This document shows positions 33,473-41,340 of a stretch of 41,340 nucleotides of DNA, one piece after another. A program made the position numbers and the translations under genes. The notes beneath the pieces were generated by a model. The model was not told the origin of the DNA, did no database searches, and saw nothing but the letters and a program-made list of their open reading frames with translations. The stretch comes from Pseudomonadota bacterium (GTDB taxonomy: Bacteria > Pseudomonadota > Alphaproteobacteria > Rhizobiales > Xanthobacteraceae): the NCBI GenBank assembly GCA_023386885.1, contig JAEWIX010000018.1:1-41340 (forward strand), given 5' to 3'. The stretch's first letter is position 1; the number at the start of each line of letters is the position of its first letter.

Positions 33473-34153
33473 TCAGTAACACCGCGCCGCGGCGATGGCG
33501 TGCATGCGGTTGTCGCCAAGCACATGCGCGGTGAACGCCAGTGACTTGAAGATCGCCGCGAAGGCGAGGTCGCGAATGCTCAGGCCACCCGTGTAAGCAC
33601 CGAACGCGGGCATGATCGCGCGCTCGCCGTCACTGGCGAAGCAGCGCCGCTCCACCGAGCGACCGCGCCGCGACACGCGCGCCTTCGGATGCAGGTGACC
33701 GGCGATCTCGCCCGCCGCGCCGGTTGGCTCGTGACGGAACACGACAGGCCCGATGCCGACATCGCTAGCGATGCTGCCGCCGAGATCGCGCGGCAAATCC
33801 GGGTCGTGATTGCCGACGATCCAGATCCAGTCGCGTCCCGCTTGCAGCGTTGCCAGAGTGGCGCGATGCGCGGCCGACAGACGATCGTGCGCCTCGCGAT
33901 CGTGAAAGCTGTCGCCAAGCGCGATCACCGTGCGCGGTTGATAGCGCGCAACTACCGCATCGAGCCGCGCCAGCGTTTCGGTCGTGTCGTGCGGCGGCAG
34001 CAGCACGCCGCGCATGGCGAAGCTGGAACCCTTTTCGAGATGCAGATCAGAGACGACGAGCAGGCGCTCGTCATCCCAATACAGCGCGCCCGACAGATCG
34101 GCAGTGAAATTCACCCCGGCAACGGTCATATCTGCGATGTGCGTCGTATTCAC
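33473..34153 (-). CDS. pdeM: ligase-associated DNA damage response endonuclease PdeM
   Basis: A calcineurin-like metallophosphoesterase of 226 residues. The metal motifs are all present: SDLHLEKGS, GDSFHD, GNHDPD and GHLHPKA. The family is defined by association with a dedicated ATP-dependent DNA ligase, a helicase and an MBL-fold exonuclease. It is thought to process DNA ends during repair, though direct biochemistry is limited. The GTG start overlaps the helicase stop by four bases (GTGA, 34150-34153), so both are coupled. Its ligase and exonuclease partners lie 5.7 kb away on the other strand. Confidence 0.9.
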   Translation of the reverse strand: MNTTHIADMTVAGVNFTADLSGALYWDDERLLVVSDLHLEKGSSFAMRGVLLPPHDTTETLARLDAVVARYQPRTVIALGDSFHDREAHDRLSAAHRATLATLQAGRDWIWIVGNHDPDLPRDLGGSIASDVGIGPVVFRHEPTGAAGEIAGHLHPKARVSRRGRSVERRCFASDGERAIMPAFGAYTGGLSIRDLAFAAIFKSLAFTAHVLGDNRMHAIAAARCY

Positions 34154-36714
34154 GTTCCCGTCGCCTCGCGCACCAGATCCTCGGCGGCTTCCGCCAGCAA
34201 TTCGTCCGAGGCTTCGCCGTAAACCGCTTCGCGGCCGATTTCCAGCATCACCGGCACCGCGAGCGGAGAAATGCGCTCGAGTTCCTTGTGAGTGATTCGG
34301 CCCGCGATACGTGCCAGCATATCACTCAAGCGCCGAAGATCGAGCAACCCCGTCGCGGCGTCGGCCCGCGCCGCGCGCAACAGCACATAATCGGGCTGGT
34401 GCTTGCGCAGCACGTCATAAACGAGATCGGTCGAAAACAGCACCTGACGGCGGCTTTTCTCCTCGCCGGTGAAGCGGCGCGGGATCAGCCCCGAGATGAT
34501 CGCGCAATTGCGAAACGTGCGCTTCATCAACGCGGACTCGGCGAGCCAAGCCTCGAGATCGTCGCCCAGCATGTCCGGATCGAACAGCGTGGCGAGATTC
34601 AAGCGCCCTTGCCGGATCATCGCCGACATATCGCCCAGTGCCCACACCGCCAGCGCATATTCGTTGGCGACGAAACCGAGCGGCCGCACCCGTGCGCGTT
34701 CCAATCGCCGCGTCAACAGCATGCCGAGCGTCTGGTGCGCCAGCCTTCCCTCGAACGGATAACAGACGAGATAATGCTTGTCGGCGCGCGGAAAGGTTTC
34801 CACCACCATCTCGCGCGCGCCCGGCACGCGCGAGAGATAGGATTGCAGCGAGAGCCATTCGCGCACCTGATCGGGCAGCCCCTTCCACGCGCGCTGATCC
34901 GCCAGCAACAGCCGCACGCGTTCGGCAAGATACGTCGAGAGCGGAAACTTGCCGCCCATGTAGGACGGCACCTTGGCGTCGGCGTCGTTGGCGCGCGAGA
35001 CGTAGACCTCGTCTTCCACCAGCGCCTCGTAGCGCACGATCTCGCCGCCGAACACAAAAGTATCGCCGGGCACCAACCCCTCAATGAAGTATTCCTCGAT
35101 CTGGCCAAGCATGCGGCCGCCGCGCGCGACGGTGCCGGTCGCACCGCTTCCGCCGCGTCGCGAGCGCACCAGCCGCACCTTCAGCATCGATTCCTCAACG
35201 ATGGTGCCGACGTTGAGCCGATAGGTCTGCCGTACCTTCGGATTGGCGATGCGCCACCGCCCCTGCGTGTCCTGCTTGATGCGCGCGAAGCGCTCATAGC
35301 TTTTCAGCGCGTAACCGCCGGTGGCGACGAAATCGACCACGTCGTCGAAATCCGCGCGCGACAACTCCGCGTAAGGCGCGGCTGTTTTCACTTCCGTGTA
35401 AAGATCGTCGGCGAAAAACGGTTCGCCGCAGGCGCGGCCGAGCACATGCTGCGCGAGCACATCGAGCGCGCCGGAGCGCAGCGGCGGTGTGTCCTGCGCG
35501 TTCTCGTTCACCGCATCGATAGCGACATGACATTCCAGCACCTCGAAGCGATTGGCGGGCACCAGCACCGCGCGCGACGCTTCATCGAGACGGTGATTGG
35601 CGCGGCCGATCCGCTGCATCAGCCGCGACGCGCCCTTCGGCGCGCCGATATTGACGACAAGGTCGACATCGCCCCAGTCGACACCGAGATCGAGCGACGA
35701 CGTGCAGACCACGCCGCGCAATTTGCCGGCGGTCATCGCATCCTCGACCTTGCGGCGCTGGCCGACGTCGAGCGAGCCGTGATGCAGGGCGATGGCGAGA
35801 TTGTCGTCGTTCATCCGCCACAGATCCTGAAACAGCATCTCGGCCTGGCTGCGGGTGTTGACGAACACCAGCGTGGTCTTGTTGCGCTTGATCAGATCGT
35901 AGATTTCACCAAGCGCGTGACGCGCCGAATGTCCCGCCCACGGCAGTCGTTCGCGGGTGTCGAGCATTTCGACCACAGGCGCCGCCGCGCCGCCCGCGAC
36001 GACGATGTCGGCGGCGTTATTGTTGTCTTCAGCGGCTACGTCTCCCTTCCCCCCACGCTCTTGCATGGCGGGGCGCGGGATAGGTTGCGGCACGAGGAAG
36101 CGCGCCAGCGACTCAGGATCCGCGACGGTGGCGGACAAGCCGATCGCGCGGACCTGCGGCGCGATTGTCCAGAGCCGCGAGAGTCCAAGCGACAACAGGT
36201 CGCCGCGCTTCGAGGTGACCAGCGCATGAAGTTCGTCGAGCACGATCCGTTTGAGCGACGCGAACAGATATGGCGCGTCGTCGGAGGCGAGCAGCAACGC
36301 GAGTTGCTCCGGCGTCGTCAGCATGATGTCGGGCGGATAGCGCCGCTGCCGCTGTCGCCGCGACGCCGGCGTGTCGCCGGTACGGGTCTCGACCCGGATC
36401 GGCAGTCCCATCTCCGCGACGGGCACTTCGAGATTGCGGGCGATGTCCACCGCCAACGCCTTCAACGGCGAGATATAGAGCGTGTGGAGGCCACTGGTCC
36501 GCGCTTTTGGCGATGCCCCGCCAAGTTCCACCAGCGTCGGCAGGAAGCCGGCCAGCGTCTTGCCGGCCCCGGTCGGCGCGATCAGCAGCGCGGAACGATC
36601 CGCCCTCGCCTTTGCCAGCAGCGCGAGTTGGTGGGCGCGCGGCGACCAGCCGCGCCGAGCGAACCAGCGCGAAAAGGTTTCCGGCAACTGCGAATCTGAC
36701 TGCGGGGGCACCAC
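34150..36714 (-). CDS. ligase-associated DNA damage response DEXH box helicase (Lhr-like)
   Basis: The 854-residue superfamily 2 helicase resembles Lhr. The Walker A motif is in APTGAGKTLAG (about residues 45-55), the DExH box is DELH in IVLDELHAL, and the SAT motif is in LSATVAD. The C-terminal RecA domain has VFVNTRSQAEMLFQDLW and the arginine-finger motif QRIGRANHR. A winged-helix and a long C-terminal domain follow, as in the ligase-associated family. It should translocate on DNA with ATP. The start is a GTG at 36714; no strong ribosome site is visible. The product is the first gene of a two-gene unit with pdeM. Confidence 0.93.
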   Translation of the reverse strand: MVPPQSDSQLPETFSRWFARRGWSPRAHQLALLAKARADRSALLIAPTGAGKTLAGFLPTLVELGGASPKARTSGLHTLYISPLKALAVDIARNLEVPVAEMGLPIRVETRTGDTPASRRQRQRRYPPDIMLTTPEQLALLLASDDAPYLFASLKRIVLDELHALVTSKRGDLLSLGLSRLWTIAPQVRAIGLSATVADPESLARFLVPQPIPRPAMQERGGKGDVAAEDNNNAADIVVAGGAAAPVVEMLDTRERLPWAGHSARHALGEIYDLIKRNKTTLVFVNTRSQAEMLFQDLWRMNDDNLAIALHHGSLDVGQRRKVEDAMTAGKLRGVVCTSSLDLGVDWGDVDLVVNIGAPKGASRLMQRIGRANHRLDEASRAVLVPANRFEVLECHVAIDAVNENAQDTPPLRSGALDVLAQHVLGRACGEPFFADDLYTEVKTAAPYAELSRADFDDVVDFVATGGYALKSYERFARIKQDTQGRWRIANPKVRQTYRLNVGTIVEESMLKVRLVRSRRGGSGATGTVARGGRMLGQIEEYFIEGLVPGDTFVFGGEIVRYEALVEDEVYVSRANDADAKVPSYMGGKFPLSTYLAERVRLLLADQRAWKGLPDQVREWLSLQSYLSRVPGAREMVVETFPRADKHYLVCYPFEGRLAHQTLGMLLTRRLERARVRPLGFVANEYALAVWALGDMSAMIRQGRLNLATLFDPDMLGDDLEAWLAESALMKRTFRNCAIISGLIPRRFTGEEKSRRQVLFSTDLVYDVLRKHQPDYVLLRAARADAATGLLDLRRLSDMLARIAGRITHKELERISPLAVPVMLEIGREAVYGEASDELLAEAAEDLVREATGT

Positions 36715-36901
36715 GGGGCAGAGGTAAGCCTTCCTGACGCCCCGGTCGAGGCTGTCAGCACGGTCATCACCCCGCGCTTAGGCAAGCTGAGGCAAGATTC
36801 CGTCAACCCTCGGCCGCAATCCATCCTGGTGTGGCCAGCAAACCACAGACAGCCCAGTGTTCCCGGGTTAAACTTTGGCAGTCACAGAAATGGAATCGAC
36901 G

Positions 36902-38266
36902 ATGAAAAAGATCATTGCCGGCGTTGCCCTCATTGGAACCGCCGTCAGCGCGCAGGCCGCCGACCTAGCCGTCAAAGCCCCCTATACCAAGGCTCCGCCG
37001 ATGGTTTCGGTCTACGATTGGACCGGCTTTTACCTCGGCGTGAACGCCGGCCTCGGCCTCGGCCGTGACCGGACGCAGCATTTCGACGCGGGTGGCGCCG
37101 ATTCCCTCTATCTGTCACCGCTTGGCGCCGTTGGCGGCGGCCAGATCGGCTATAACTGGCAGACCAATTCGTTCCTGGGTCCGATCGTGTTCGGCGTCGA
37201 GGCCGACATCCAGGGCGCCGATATGCGTGACGGCTATGTCAATGCCTTCGGCAATACCTACAGCCAGAAGCTGGACTGGTTCGGAACCGTCCGTGGCCGC
37301 GTCGGTCTGGTGACCGGCCCGACCCTGAGCTATCTGACCGCCGGCTACGCCTACGGCAACGTCAACACCTCCGGCGTCGCGGGCGGCGTGCCTTACGCCT
37401 TCGGCGGCGGCCGCAGCGGCTGGACCTGGGGCAGCGGCGTCGAAGCGGCGCTCGGCGGCAACTGGACCGGCAAGATCGAGTATCTGTACGTCGATCTCGG
37501 CGACCATACCCACGTATTTGACGGCGGTGCGCAGGCCATCCGCTCCGATCTGCGCCAACAGATCTTTCGCGTCGGCCTGAACTACCGCATCGGCGGCAAC
37601 AGCATGTATGCGCCGGCCGTCGCGGCCAACTGGAATGGCTTCTATCTCGGCGGTAACTTCGGCTCCGGCACCGGACGCAACCGCACCGCCTTGACCGACC
37701 TTTCCATTCCCGCAACCGACGAGTTCAACCTGTCGCCCGACGGCTTCAATGGCGGTATCCAGGCCGGCTACAACTGGCAGGTTGGCAACACGGTGTTCGG
37801 CATCGAGGCGGACATTCAGGGCGCCTCGCTGGAGGACAACAAGACCTGCTTCGACTGCGGCGGCGCTCCGTCGCTCGTTCATAACGCGAAACTGCCGTGG
37901 TTCGGCACGGTGCGTGGCCGCCTTGGTTATTCGGTCGGTCCCTCCCTGTTCTACGCCACTGGCGGTTTGGCCTACGGCAGCGTGAAGAACAGCATCGACC
38001 TGACCGGCATCGACAGCGTGTCGTTCACGCAGACCCGCACCGGCTGGACGGTCGGCGCCGGCATCGAGACGCCGTTCACGCTGCTCGGTCTGTTCGGCCC
38101 GAACTGGACGTCGAAGACCGAATATCTGTACGTCGATCTGGGTCGCGTCACCAACGGCTTCACGCTCAATGCGACGCCGGGCGTGCTGTCGACCGATGTG
38201 CAGCAGCACATCTTCCGCACCGGACTGAACTATCACTTCAACGCTCCGGTGGTCGCGAAGTACTGA
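36902..38266 (+). CDS. outer-membrane beta-barrel protein with two tandem barrel units
   Basis: The 454-residue protein has a signal peptide (residues 1-19, MKKIIAGVALIGTAVSAQA). Two copies of an eight-strand Omp25/RopB-type barrel follow, at about 40-243 and 244-454. Shared blocks in order are W(T/N)GFYLG, IQ(A)GYNWQ, FG(V/I)EADIQGA, WFGTVRGR(V/L)G, EYLYVDLG and (Q)(Q/H)IFR(V/T)GLNY. Each unit ends with the Phe/Tyr-type strand expected for insertion. Single-unit proteins are common in these bacteria. The ATG nine codons inside the longest frame is chosen because it begins the signal peptide. A strong terminator follows. The role is structural or in adhesion or permeability; none is proven. 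Confidence 0.88.
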   Translation: MKKIIAGVALIGTAVSAQAADLAVKAPYTKAPPMVSVYDWTGFYLGVNAGLGLGRDRTQHFDAGGADSLYLSPLGAVGGGQIGYNWQTNSFLGPIVFGVEADIQGADMRDGYVNAFGNTYSQKLDWFGTVRGRVGLVTGPTLSYLTAGYAYGNVNTSGVAGGVPYAFGGGRSGWTWGSGVEAALGGNWTGKIEYLYVDLGDHTHVFDGGAQAIRSDLRQQIFRVGLNYRIGGNSMYAPAVAANWNGFYLGGNFGSGTGRNRTALTDLSIPATDEFNLSPDGFNGGIQAGYNWQVGNTVFGIEADIQGASLEDNKTCFDCGGAPSLVHNAKLPWFGTVRGRLGYSVGPSLFYATGGLAYGSVKNSIDLTGIDSVSFTQTRTGWTVGAGIETPFTLLGLFGPNWTSKTEYLYVDLGRVTNGFTLNATPGVLSTDVQQHIFRTGLNYHFNAPVVAKY

Positions 38267-38293
38267 TCGCAGCGACACCCCAGAACATCGAAA

Positions 38294-38329
38294 AGCCCCG
38301 GCGGTTGTCTCGCCGGGGCTTTTTCTTTG
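38294..38329 (+). terminator. Rho-independent terminator of the barrel gene
   Basis: A perfect ten-pair stem, AGCCCCGGCG (38294-38303) and CGCCGGGGCT (38311-38320), with a seven-base loop and a TTTTTCTTT tail, 28 bases past the stop. Confidence 0.92.
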
Positions 38330-38364
38330 GCGTGCCGCGACCTTCATTCATTCAAAGTCGGGCG

Positions 38365-38436
38365 TAGCCGTTCGACGAACGGCGTTGCTTCGCTCACCCA
38401 TAGCCGTTCAGAAAACGACGCCGCTTCGCTGGCCTA
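38365..38436. repeat. two-unit 36-base imperfect tandem repeat
   Basis: Unit 1 (38365-38400) and unit 2 (38401-38436) both begin TAGCCGTTC and share GCTTCGCT near the end, about 26 of 36 bases by hand count. Unit 1 has internal symmetry around CCGTTCGACGAACGG. It lies between the barrel terminator and the binding-protein stop. Confidence 0.55.
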
Positions 38437-38554
38437 TGGAGCCGAACCTAGCGCCTCCAGTTCCTCTATCGCCTCTGAAAACAACGAGCCGAATTTGCTT
38501 GCTGCAAACCCGGCCCGACTTTCGCGTTAGTTCGATTGAAGCGAACTGGATGAG

Positions 38555-39775
38555 TTACTCGGTATAGGGCTTTCCGACGATGTCCCAGTCCTTGCCGTTG
38601 AACACCGAGATGTAGAGCGTCTTGATCGGCGTGTAGTTATCCGGCGTGAACGAGTAGGTGATGCCGTCGAGCATGTAGGGCGAATGGAAACCATTGAGGC
38701 TCGCCGCCTGCTTCAGCACGTTCTCGCGGGTGAGATTGTCGCCGCAGCGGCGCAGGATCTCCGCCATGGTGACCGCCTGACCGTAGCCGGCGAAAGCGAT
38801 GGTGTTATCGGGATCGACGTTCGGCAGATACTTCTGGCGAAACTCCTCGAATGCCTTCACTTCGGGATCGTTCGCGAACTGCGGCACGCCGACTTCCTTG
38901 GCGTAGCGGATGGCGACGATGCCCTTGGCATTCTCGAGGCCGGCAGCGTGCAGGATCGAACGTCCGGTCGAGCCCGCCGACAACAGATGCAGCGGCTTCC
39001 AGCCGAGTTCCGCGATCTTGCGGATGGTCTGCGACGTCGCCTTGCCGGTCGTGATGTTATAGAAAACATCGGCGCCCGACTTCGACAGGTTGATGATCTG
39101 CGAATCGATGGTCGGATCGGTCAGGTCGTAGGTCGTCTCCGCGATCACCTTCGCCTTGCCGCCGGCCTTGGCCAGTTCATCCTTGAAGGGGCCAAGGAAG
39201 TCGCGGCCGAAGTCATCGTTCTGGTAGAGGATGCCGACCTTGGCGTCCGGCTTCACGCTGAGCACGTACTTGGCGAGGATGCGCGCTTCCGTCGGATAGA
39301 GCGGCAGTCCCGCCATCGTCCACTTGAACTGCTTCGGGTTGTTCCACTTCGATGCGCCGGTGTTGAGCAGAAGCTGCGGCACGCCCTTGCTGTTGAGATA
39401 TTTGTGCACGGCGGTCTGCGGCGCGGTGCCGAGCGAGCCGAACAGCGCCAGCACTTCTTCCTGCTCGACGAGACGCCGCGTCTGCTCGACCGCCTTCGGC
39501 GCGGAATAGGCATCGTCGGCGGTGAAGAACTTGATCTTGCGGCCGTTGATGCCGCCCTTCTCGTTCAGCATCTGGAAATAGGCCTCGCCGACACGGCCCA
39601 GCACGCCATAAAGCGAGCCGGGGCCCGAGTGCGGAACGGTCTGGCCGAGCTTGATTTCGGTATCGCTGGCACCGGGATCATATTTCTTGTCGGCGGCAAT
39701 AGCCTGGGTCGCAGCGAGAAGCGCGGCCCCCACGATGGCAGCCTGCGGCAGCCGAAACAGTGAACGTCGGTCCAT
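38555..39775 (-). CDS. ABC transporter substrate-binding protein (branched-chain amino acid / HAAT type)
   Basis: The 406-residue periplasmic binding protein has a signal peptide (basic MDRRSLFRLP start, cut after IAA). The LivJ-type fold contains IKLGQTVPHSGPGSLYGVLG, AVEQTRRLVEQEEVLALFGSLGT and VGILYQNDDFGRDFLGPFKDEL. The ligand is probably an amino acid, amide or aromatic acid. No permease or ATPase genes are adjacent, so it either serves a transporter encoded elsewhere or acts in sensing. GGGGAG lies ten bases before the ATG. AT-rich DNA upstream (39786-39830) probably holds its promoter. Confidence 0.92.
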   Translation of the reverse strand: MDRRSLFRLPQAAIVGAALLAATQAIAADKKYDPGASDTEIKLGQTVPHSGPGSLYGVLGRVGEAYFQMLNEKGGINGRKIKFFTADDAYSAPKAVEQTRRLVEQEEVLALFGSLGTAPQTAVHKYLNSKGVPQLLLNTGASKWNNPKQFKWTMAGLPLYPTEARILAKYVLSVKPDAKVGILYQNDDFGRDFLGPFKDELAKAGGKAKVIAETTYDLTDPTIDSQIINLSKSGADVFYNITTGKATSQTIRKIAELGWKPLHLLSAGSTGRSILHAAGLENAKGIVAIRYAKEVGVPQFANDPEVKAFEEFRQKYLPNVDPDNTIAFAGYGQAVTMAEILRRCGDNLTRENVLKQAASLNGFHSPYMLDGITYSFTPDNYTPIKTLYISVFNGKDWDIVGKPYTE

Positions 39776-39902
39776 GGTCTGACAATCTCCCCATATTTTT
39801 TAGTTAATCGTTTAAGTATGAGAAACGTAGCACACTCCGCCAGCGTCACAACCCGGTCGCGCGCATGGTGTCGTCGCGCGGCGTGCGGCCTATATACGCA
39901 TC

Positions 39903-40937
39903 ATGCGCCCGCAAGAGCTTCTCGCCCCCACCGCGGCCGGCCTGTGCTGCAAACCCGGCGGTTTTCACATTGATCCGGTGCGGCCCGTGGAGCGCGCCCT
40001 GATCACCCATGCTCATTCCGATCACGCCCGCCCCGGTCACGGCGCGGTGCTGGCGACGCAGGAAACGCTGGACATGATGCGGCTGCGCTATGGCGATAAT
40101 TTCGCCGGGCGTATCCAAGCCGTGCGGTATGGCGCAAGCCTCCAACTCGACGGCGTCAATCTCAGCTTTCACCCCGCTGGCCACGTACTGGGATCGGCAC
40201 AGATCGCGGTGACCTGCGACGACCTGCGGATCGTCGCCTCCGGCGACTACAAGGATGCCTCCGACCCGACCTGCGAACCGTTCGAAGTGGTCCCGTGCGA
40301 CGTCTTCATCACCGAGGCCACGTTTGGGCTGCCGGTCTTTCGTCACCCGAACGCCGCGCATGAGGTGCGAAAGCTCCTGGATTCGGTGCGACTGTTCCCG
40401 GAGCGCGCGCATCTGGTCGGCGCCTATTCGCTCGGCAAGGCGCAGCGCGTCATCGCACTGCTGCGCGCCGCGGGCTATGACGCCCCGATCTATCTGCACG
40501 GCGCGATGGAGCCGATCACGCATTACTATGAAAGCCGCGGCATCGTGCTCGGCGAACTGCGTCTGGTAAAAGACATGAAGAAGGCGGACCTTGCCGGCAC
40601 CATCACCCTGGCGCCGCCATCGGCTACATCGGATATCTGGACCCGACATTTTCCCGATCCGGTCACCGCGTTCGCGTCAGGCTGGATGCGGATTCGCGCG
40701 CGGGCGCGGCAACGCGGCGTCGAATTACCGCTGGTCATTTCAGATCACGCCGACTGGGACGGCCTGACCGCAACCATCAAGGCGACCGGCGCCGGCGAAG
40801 TCTGGGTCACCCATGGCGAGGAAGAAGCGCTGGTGCATTGGTGCCAGACGCAGGGGCTTGTCGCGCGGCCGCTGGCGCTGGTCGGCTACGGCGAAGAAGA
40901 TGAGAGCACGGCAACGGGCGGCGAGGACGCCACATGA
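39903..40937 (+). CDS. ligase-associated DNA damage response exonuclease
   Basis: A 344-residue metallo-beta-lactamase fold nuclease of the CPSF/SNM1-like group. The metal motif HAHSDHARPGHG (HxHxDH) is near residue 38, the second motif is in FHPAGHVLGSAQI, and SGDYKD carries the next ligand. SDHADWDGL near the C-terminus is the C-terminal histidine motif. The family is found with a dedicated bacterial ATP-dependent DNA ligase and is presumed to trim DNA ends. The stop overlaps the ligase ATG by four bases (40934-40937), so the pair is coupled. Confidence 0.93.
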   Translation: MRPQELLAPTAAGLCCKPGGFHIDPVRPVERALITHAHSDHARPGHGAVLATQETLDMMRLRYGDNFAGRIQAVRYGASLQLDGVNLSFHPAGHVLGSAQIAVTCDDLRIVASGDYKDASDPTCEPFEVVPCDVFITEATFGLPVFRHPNAAHEVRKLLDSVRLFPERAHLVGAYSLGKAQRVIALLRAAGYDAPIYLHGAMEPITHYYESRGIVLGELRLVKDMKKADLAGTITLAPPSATSDIWTRHFPDPVTAFASGWMRIRARARQRGVELPLVISDHADWDGLTATIKATGAGEVWVTHGEEEALVHWCQTQGLVARPLALVGYGEEDESTATGGEDAT

Positions 40938-41340
40938 ATCGCTTCGCCGAATTGCTCGATCGTCTCAGCTACGAACCCGGCCGCAACAACAAGCTGCGGC
41001 TGATCACGCAATATCTTCGCGAGACGCCCGATCCGGATCGCGGCTATGCACTGGCGGCGCTGACGGGTGCACTCTCATTCAAGCACGCCAAGGCGGGATT
41101 GATCCGTGAACTGATCGCCGCGCGCAGCGATCCGACGCTGTTCGCGCTGTCTTACGACTATGTCGGCGATCTGTCGGAGACGGTCGCGCTGATGTGGCCG
41201 AAGACATCAGCTTCATTCTCGATCACAGGGCCCCCCGCCCCCGCCCCCTCCCCGCCACTCGCTGCGCTCGCGGAGGGAGGGGAGGAAGCTGCGGCGACGA
41301 CTCCCCTCCCCCCGCCCTTGCGGCGGGGAGGGATCGGGGG
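40934..41340 (+). CDS. ATP-dependent DNA ligase, N-terminal part (runs off the window)
   Basis: An open frame from ATG 40934 continues to the last base, giving 135 codons. It begins MNRFAELLDRLSYEPGRNNK, the conserved N-terminus of the PP_1105-type ligase of the damage response set, and continues through FALSYDYVGDLSETVALMWP. From about residue 92 it changes abruptly to Pro/Ala/Gly-rich sequence that is a palindromic DNA repeat read in frame, so the protein either carries an odd insert or is damaged further on. The catalytic lysine motif and the rest lie beyond the window. Identity is supported by the N-terminus and the exonuclease neighbour. Confidence 0.8.
   Translation, partial: MNRFAELLDRLSYEPGRNNKLRLITQYLRETPDPDRGYALAALTGALSFKHAKAGLIRELIAARSDPTLFALSYDYVGDLSETVALMWPKTSASFSITGPPAPAPSPPLAALAEGGEEAAATTPLPPPLRRGGIG
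41245..41332. repeat. GC-rich palindromic repeat inside the ligase frame
   Basis: Hairpin A has arms CCCCTCCC (41245-41252) and GGGAGGGG (41275-41282) around ACTCGCTGCGCTCGCG. Hairpin B has arms CCCCGCC (41310-41316) and GGCGGGG (41322-41328), with AGGG/CCCT continuing through a bulge. This is the kind of element normally found between genes in this bacterial group. The element may continue past the window. Confidence 0.75.

Noticed and set aside
34288..36699. An 803-codon plus-strand open frame opposite the DEXH helicase
   Set aside because: Its translation is Arg/His-rich and has no domain, while the minus strand encodes all helicase motifs.
37115..38347. A 410-codon minus-strand open frame opposite the barrel gene
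   Set aside because: The plus strand has a signal peptide, repeated barrel motifs and a terminator. The reverse frame has none of these.
38365..38436. A possible small CRISPR-like array
   Set aside because: Only two diverged 36-base units sit directly side by side with no spacers, and no cas genes are present. It is a tandem duplication.
33473..41340. A possible new phage defence island (helicase plus nucleases)
   Set aside because: All four proteins fit the known ligase-associated DNA damage response set, and no phage, integrase or other defence genes are nearby.

Overview
The window looks like chromosomal DNA of an alphaproteobacterium of the Bradyrhizobium/Rhodopseudomonas/Afipia group (order Hyphomicrobiales). 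The reasons are high G+C, the aa3 cytochrome oxidase gene order continuing into SURF1, thrC and an M16 peptidase, an IalB-family protein, a PodJ-like Sel1 protein, Omp25/RopB-type barrels, and palindromic intergenic repeats typical of these genomes. Genus is not decided. I see no tRNA, rRNA, CRISPR array, phage or transposase.

Layout. 1-2054: the end of an F0 ATP synthase operon (atpF), a lipoprotein and a GNAT acetyltransferase. 2239-11677, minus strand: ctaC-ctaD-ctaB-small CoxF-like gene-ctaG-ctaE-DUF983-SURF1-thrC-M16 peptidase. This encodes cytochrome c oxidase subunits II, I and III with heme O synthase, the CuB chaperone and SURF1, followed by threonine synthase and a processing-type peptidase. 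12098-15377, plus strand: IalB-family protein, then TldD, signal peptidase I and a YjbR-family protein in a tight cluster. 15397-18955: twin-PAN secreted protein, glutamate-cysteine ligase, and a MarR regulator divergent from a beta-class-like glutathione S-transferase. 19171-24598, minus strand: a beta-oxidation operon (acyl-CoA dehydrogenase, thiolase, FadB-type protein). 24940-28221: a PodJ-like polarity protein. 28412-30126: TauE/SafE permease coupled to a TIGR02186-type exported protein. 30130-33411: divergent NRAMP-superfamily transporter, EamA transporter and its divergent LysR regulator.

33473-41340 holds the four-gene ligase-associated DNA damage response set. The phosphoesterase and DEXH helicase lie on the minus strand. 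The exonuclease and ATP-dependent ligase lie on the plus strand. A double beta-barrel porin-like gene and a lone branched-chain amino acid type binding protein sit between the halves. The ligase reading frame runs off the window and, near its visible end, passes through a GC-rich palindromic repeat that stays in frame.

Most of the window is housekeeping. The best leads are the in-frame repeat in the ligase gene, the split repair cassette, the internally duplicated barrel, the NRAMP-like protein with altered metal-site motifs, the TauE/TIGR02186 pair of unknown role, and several families of palindromic repeats, one lying inside the fatty-acid operon. I did not find a convincing wholly new multi-gene system.
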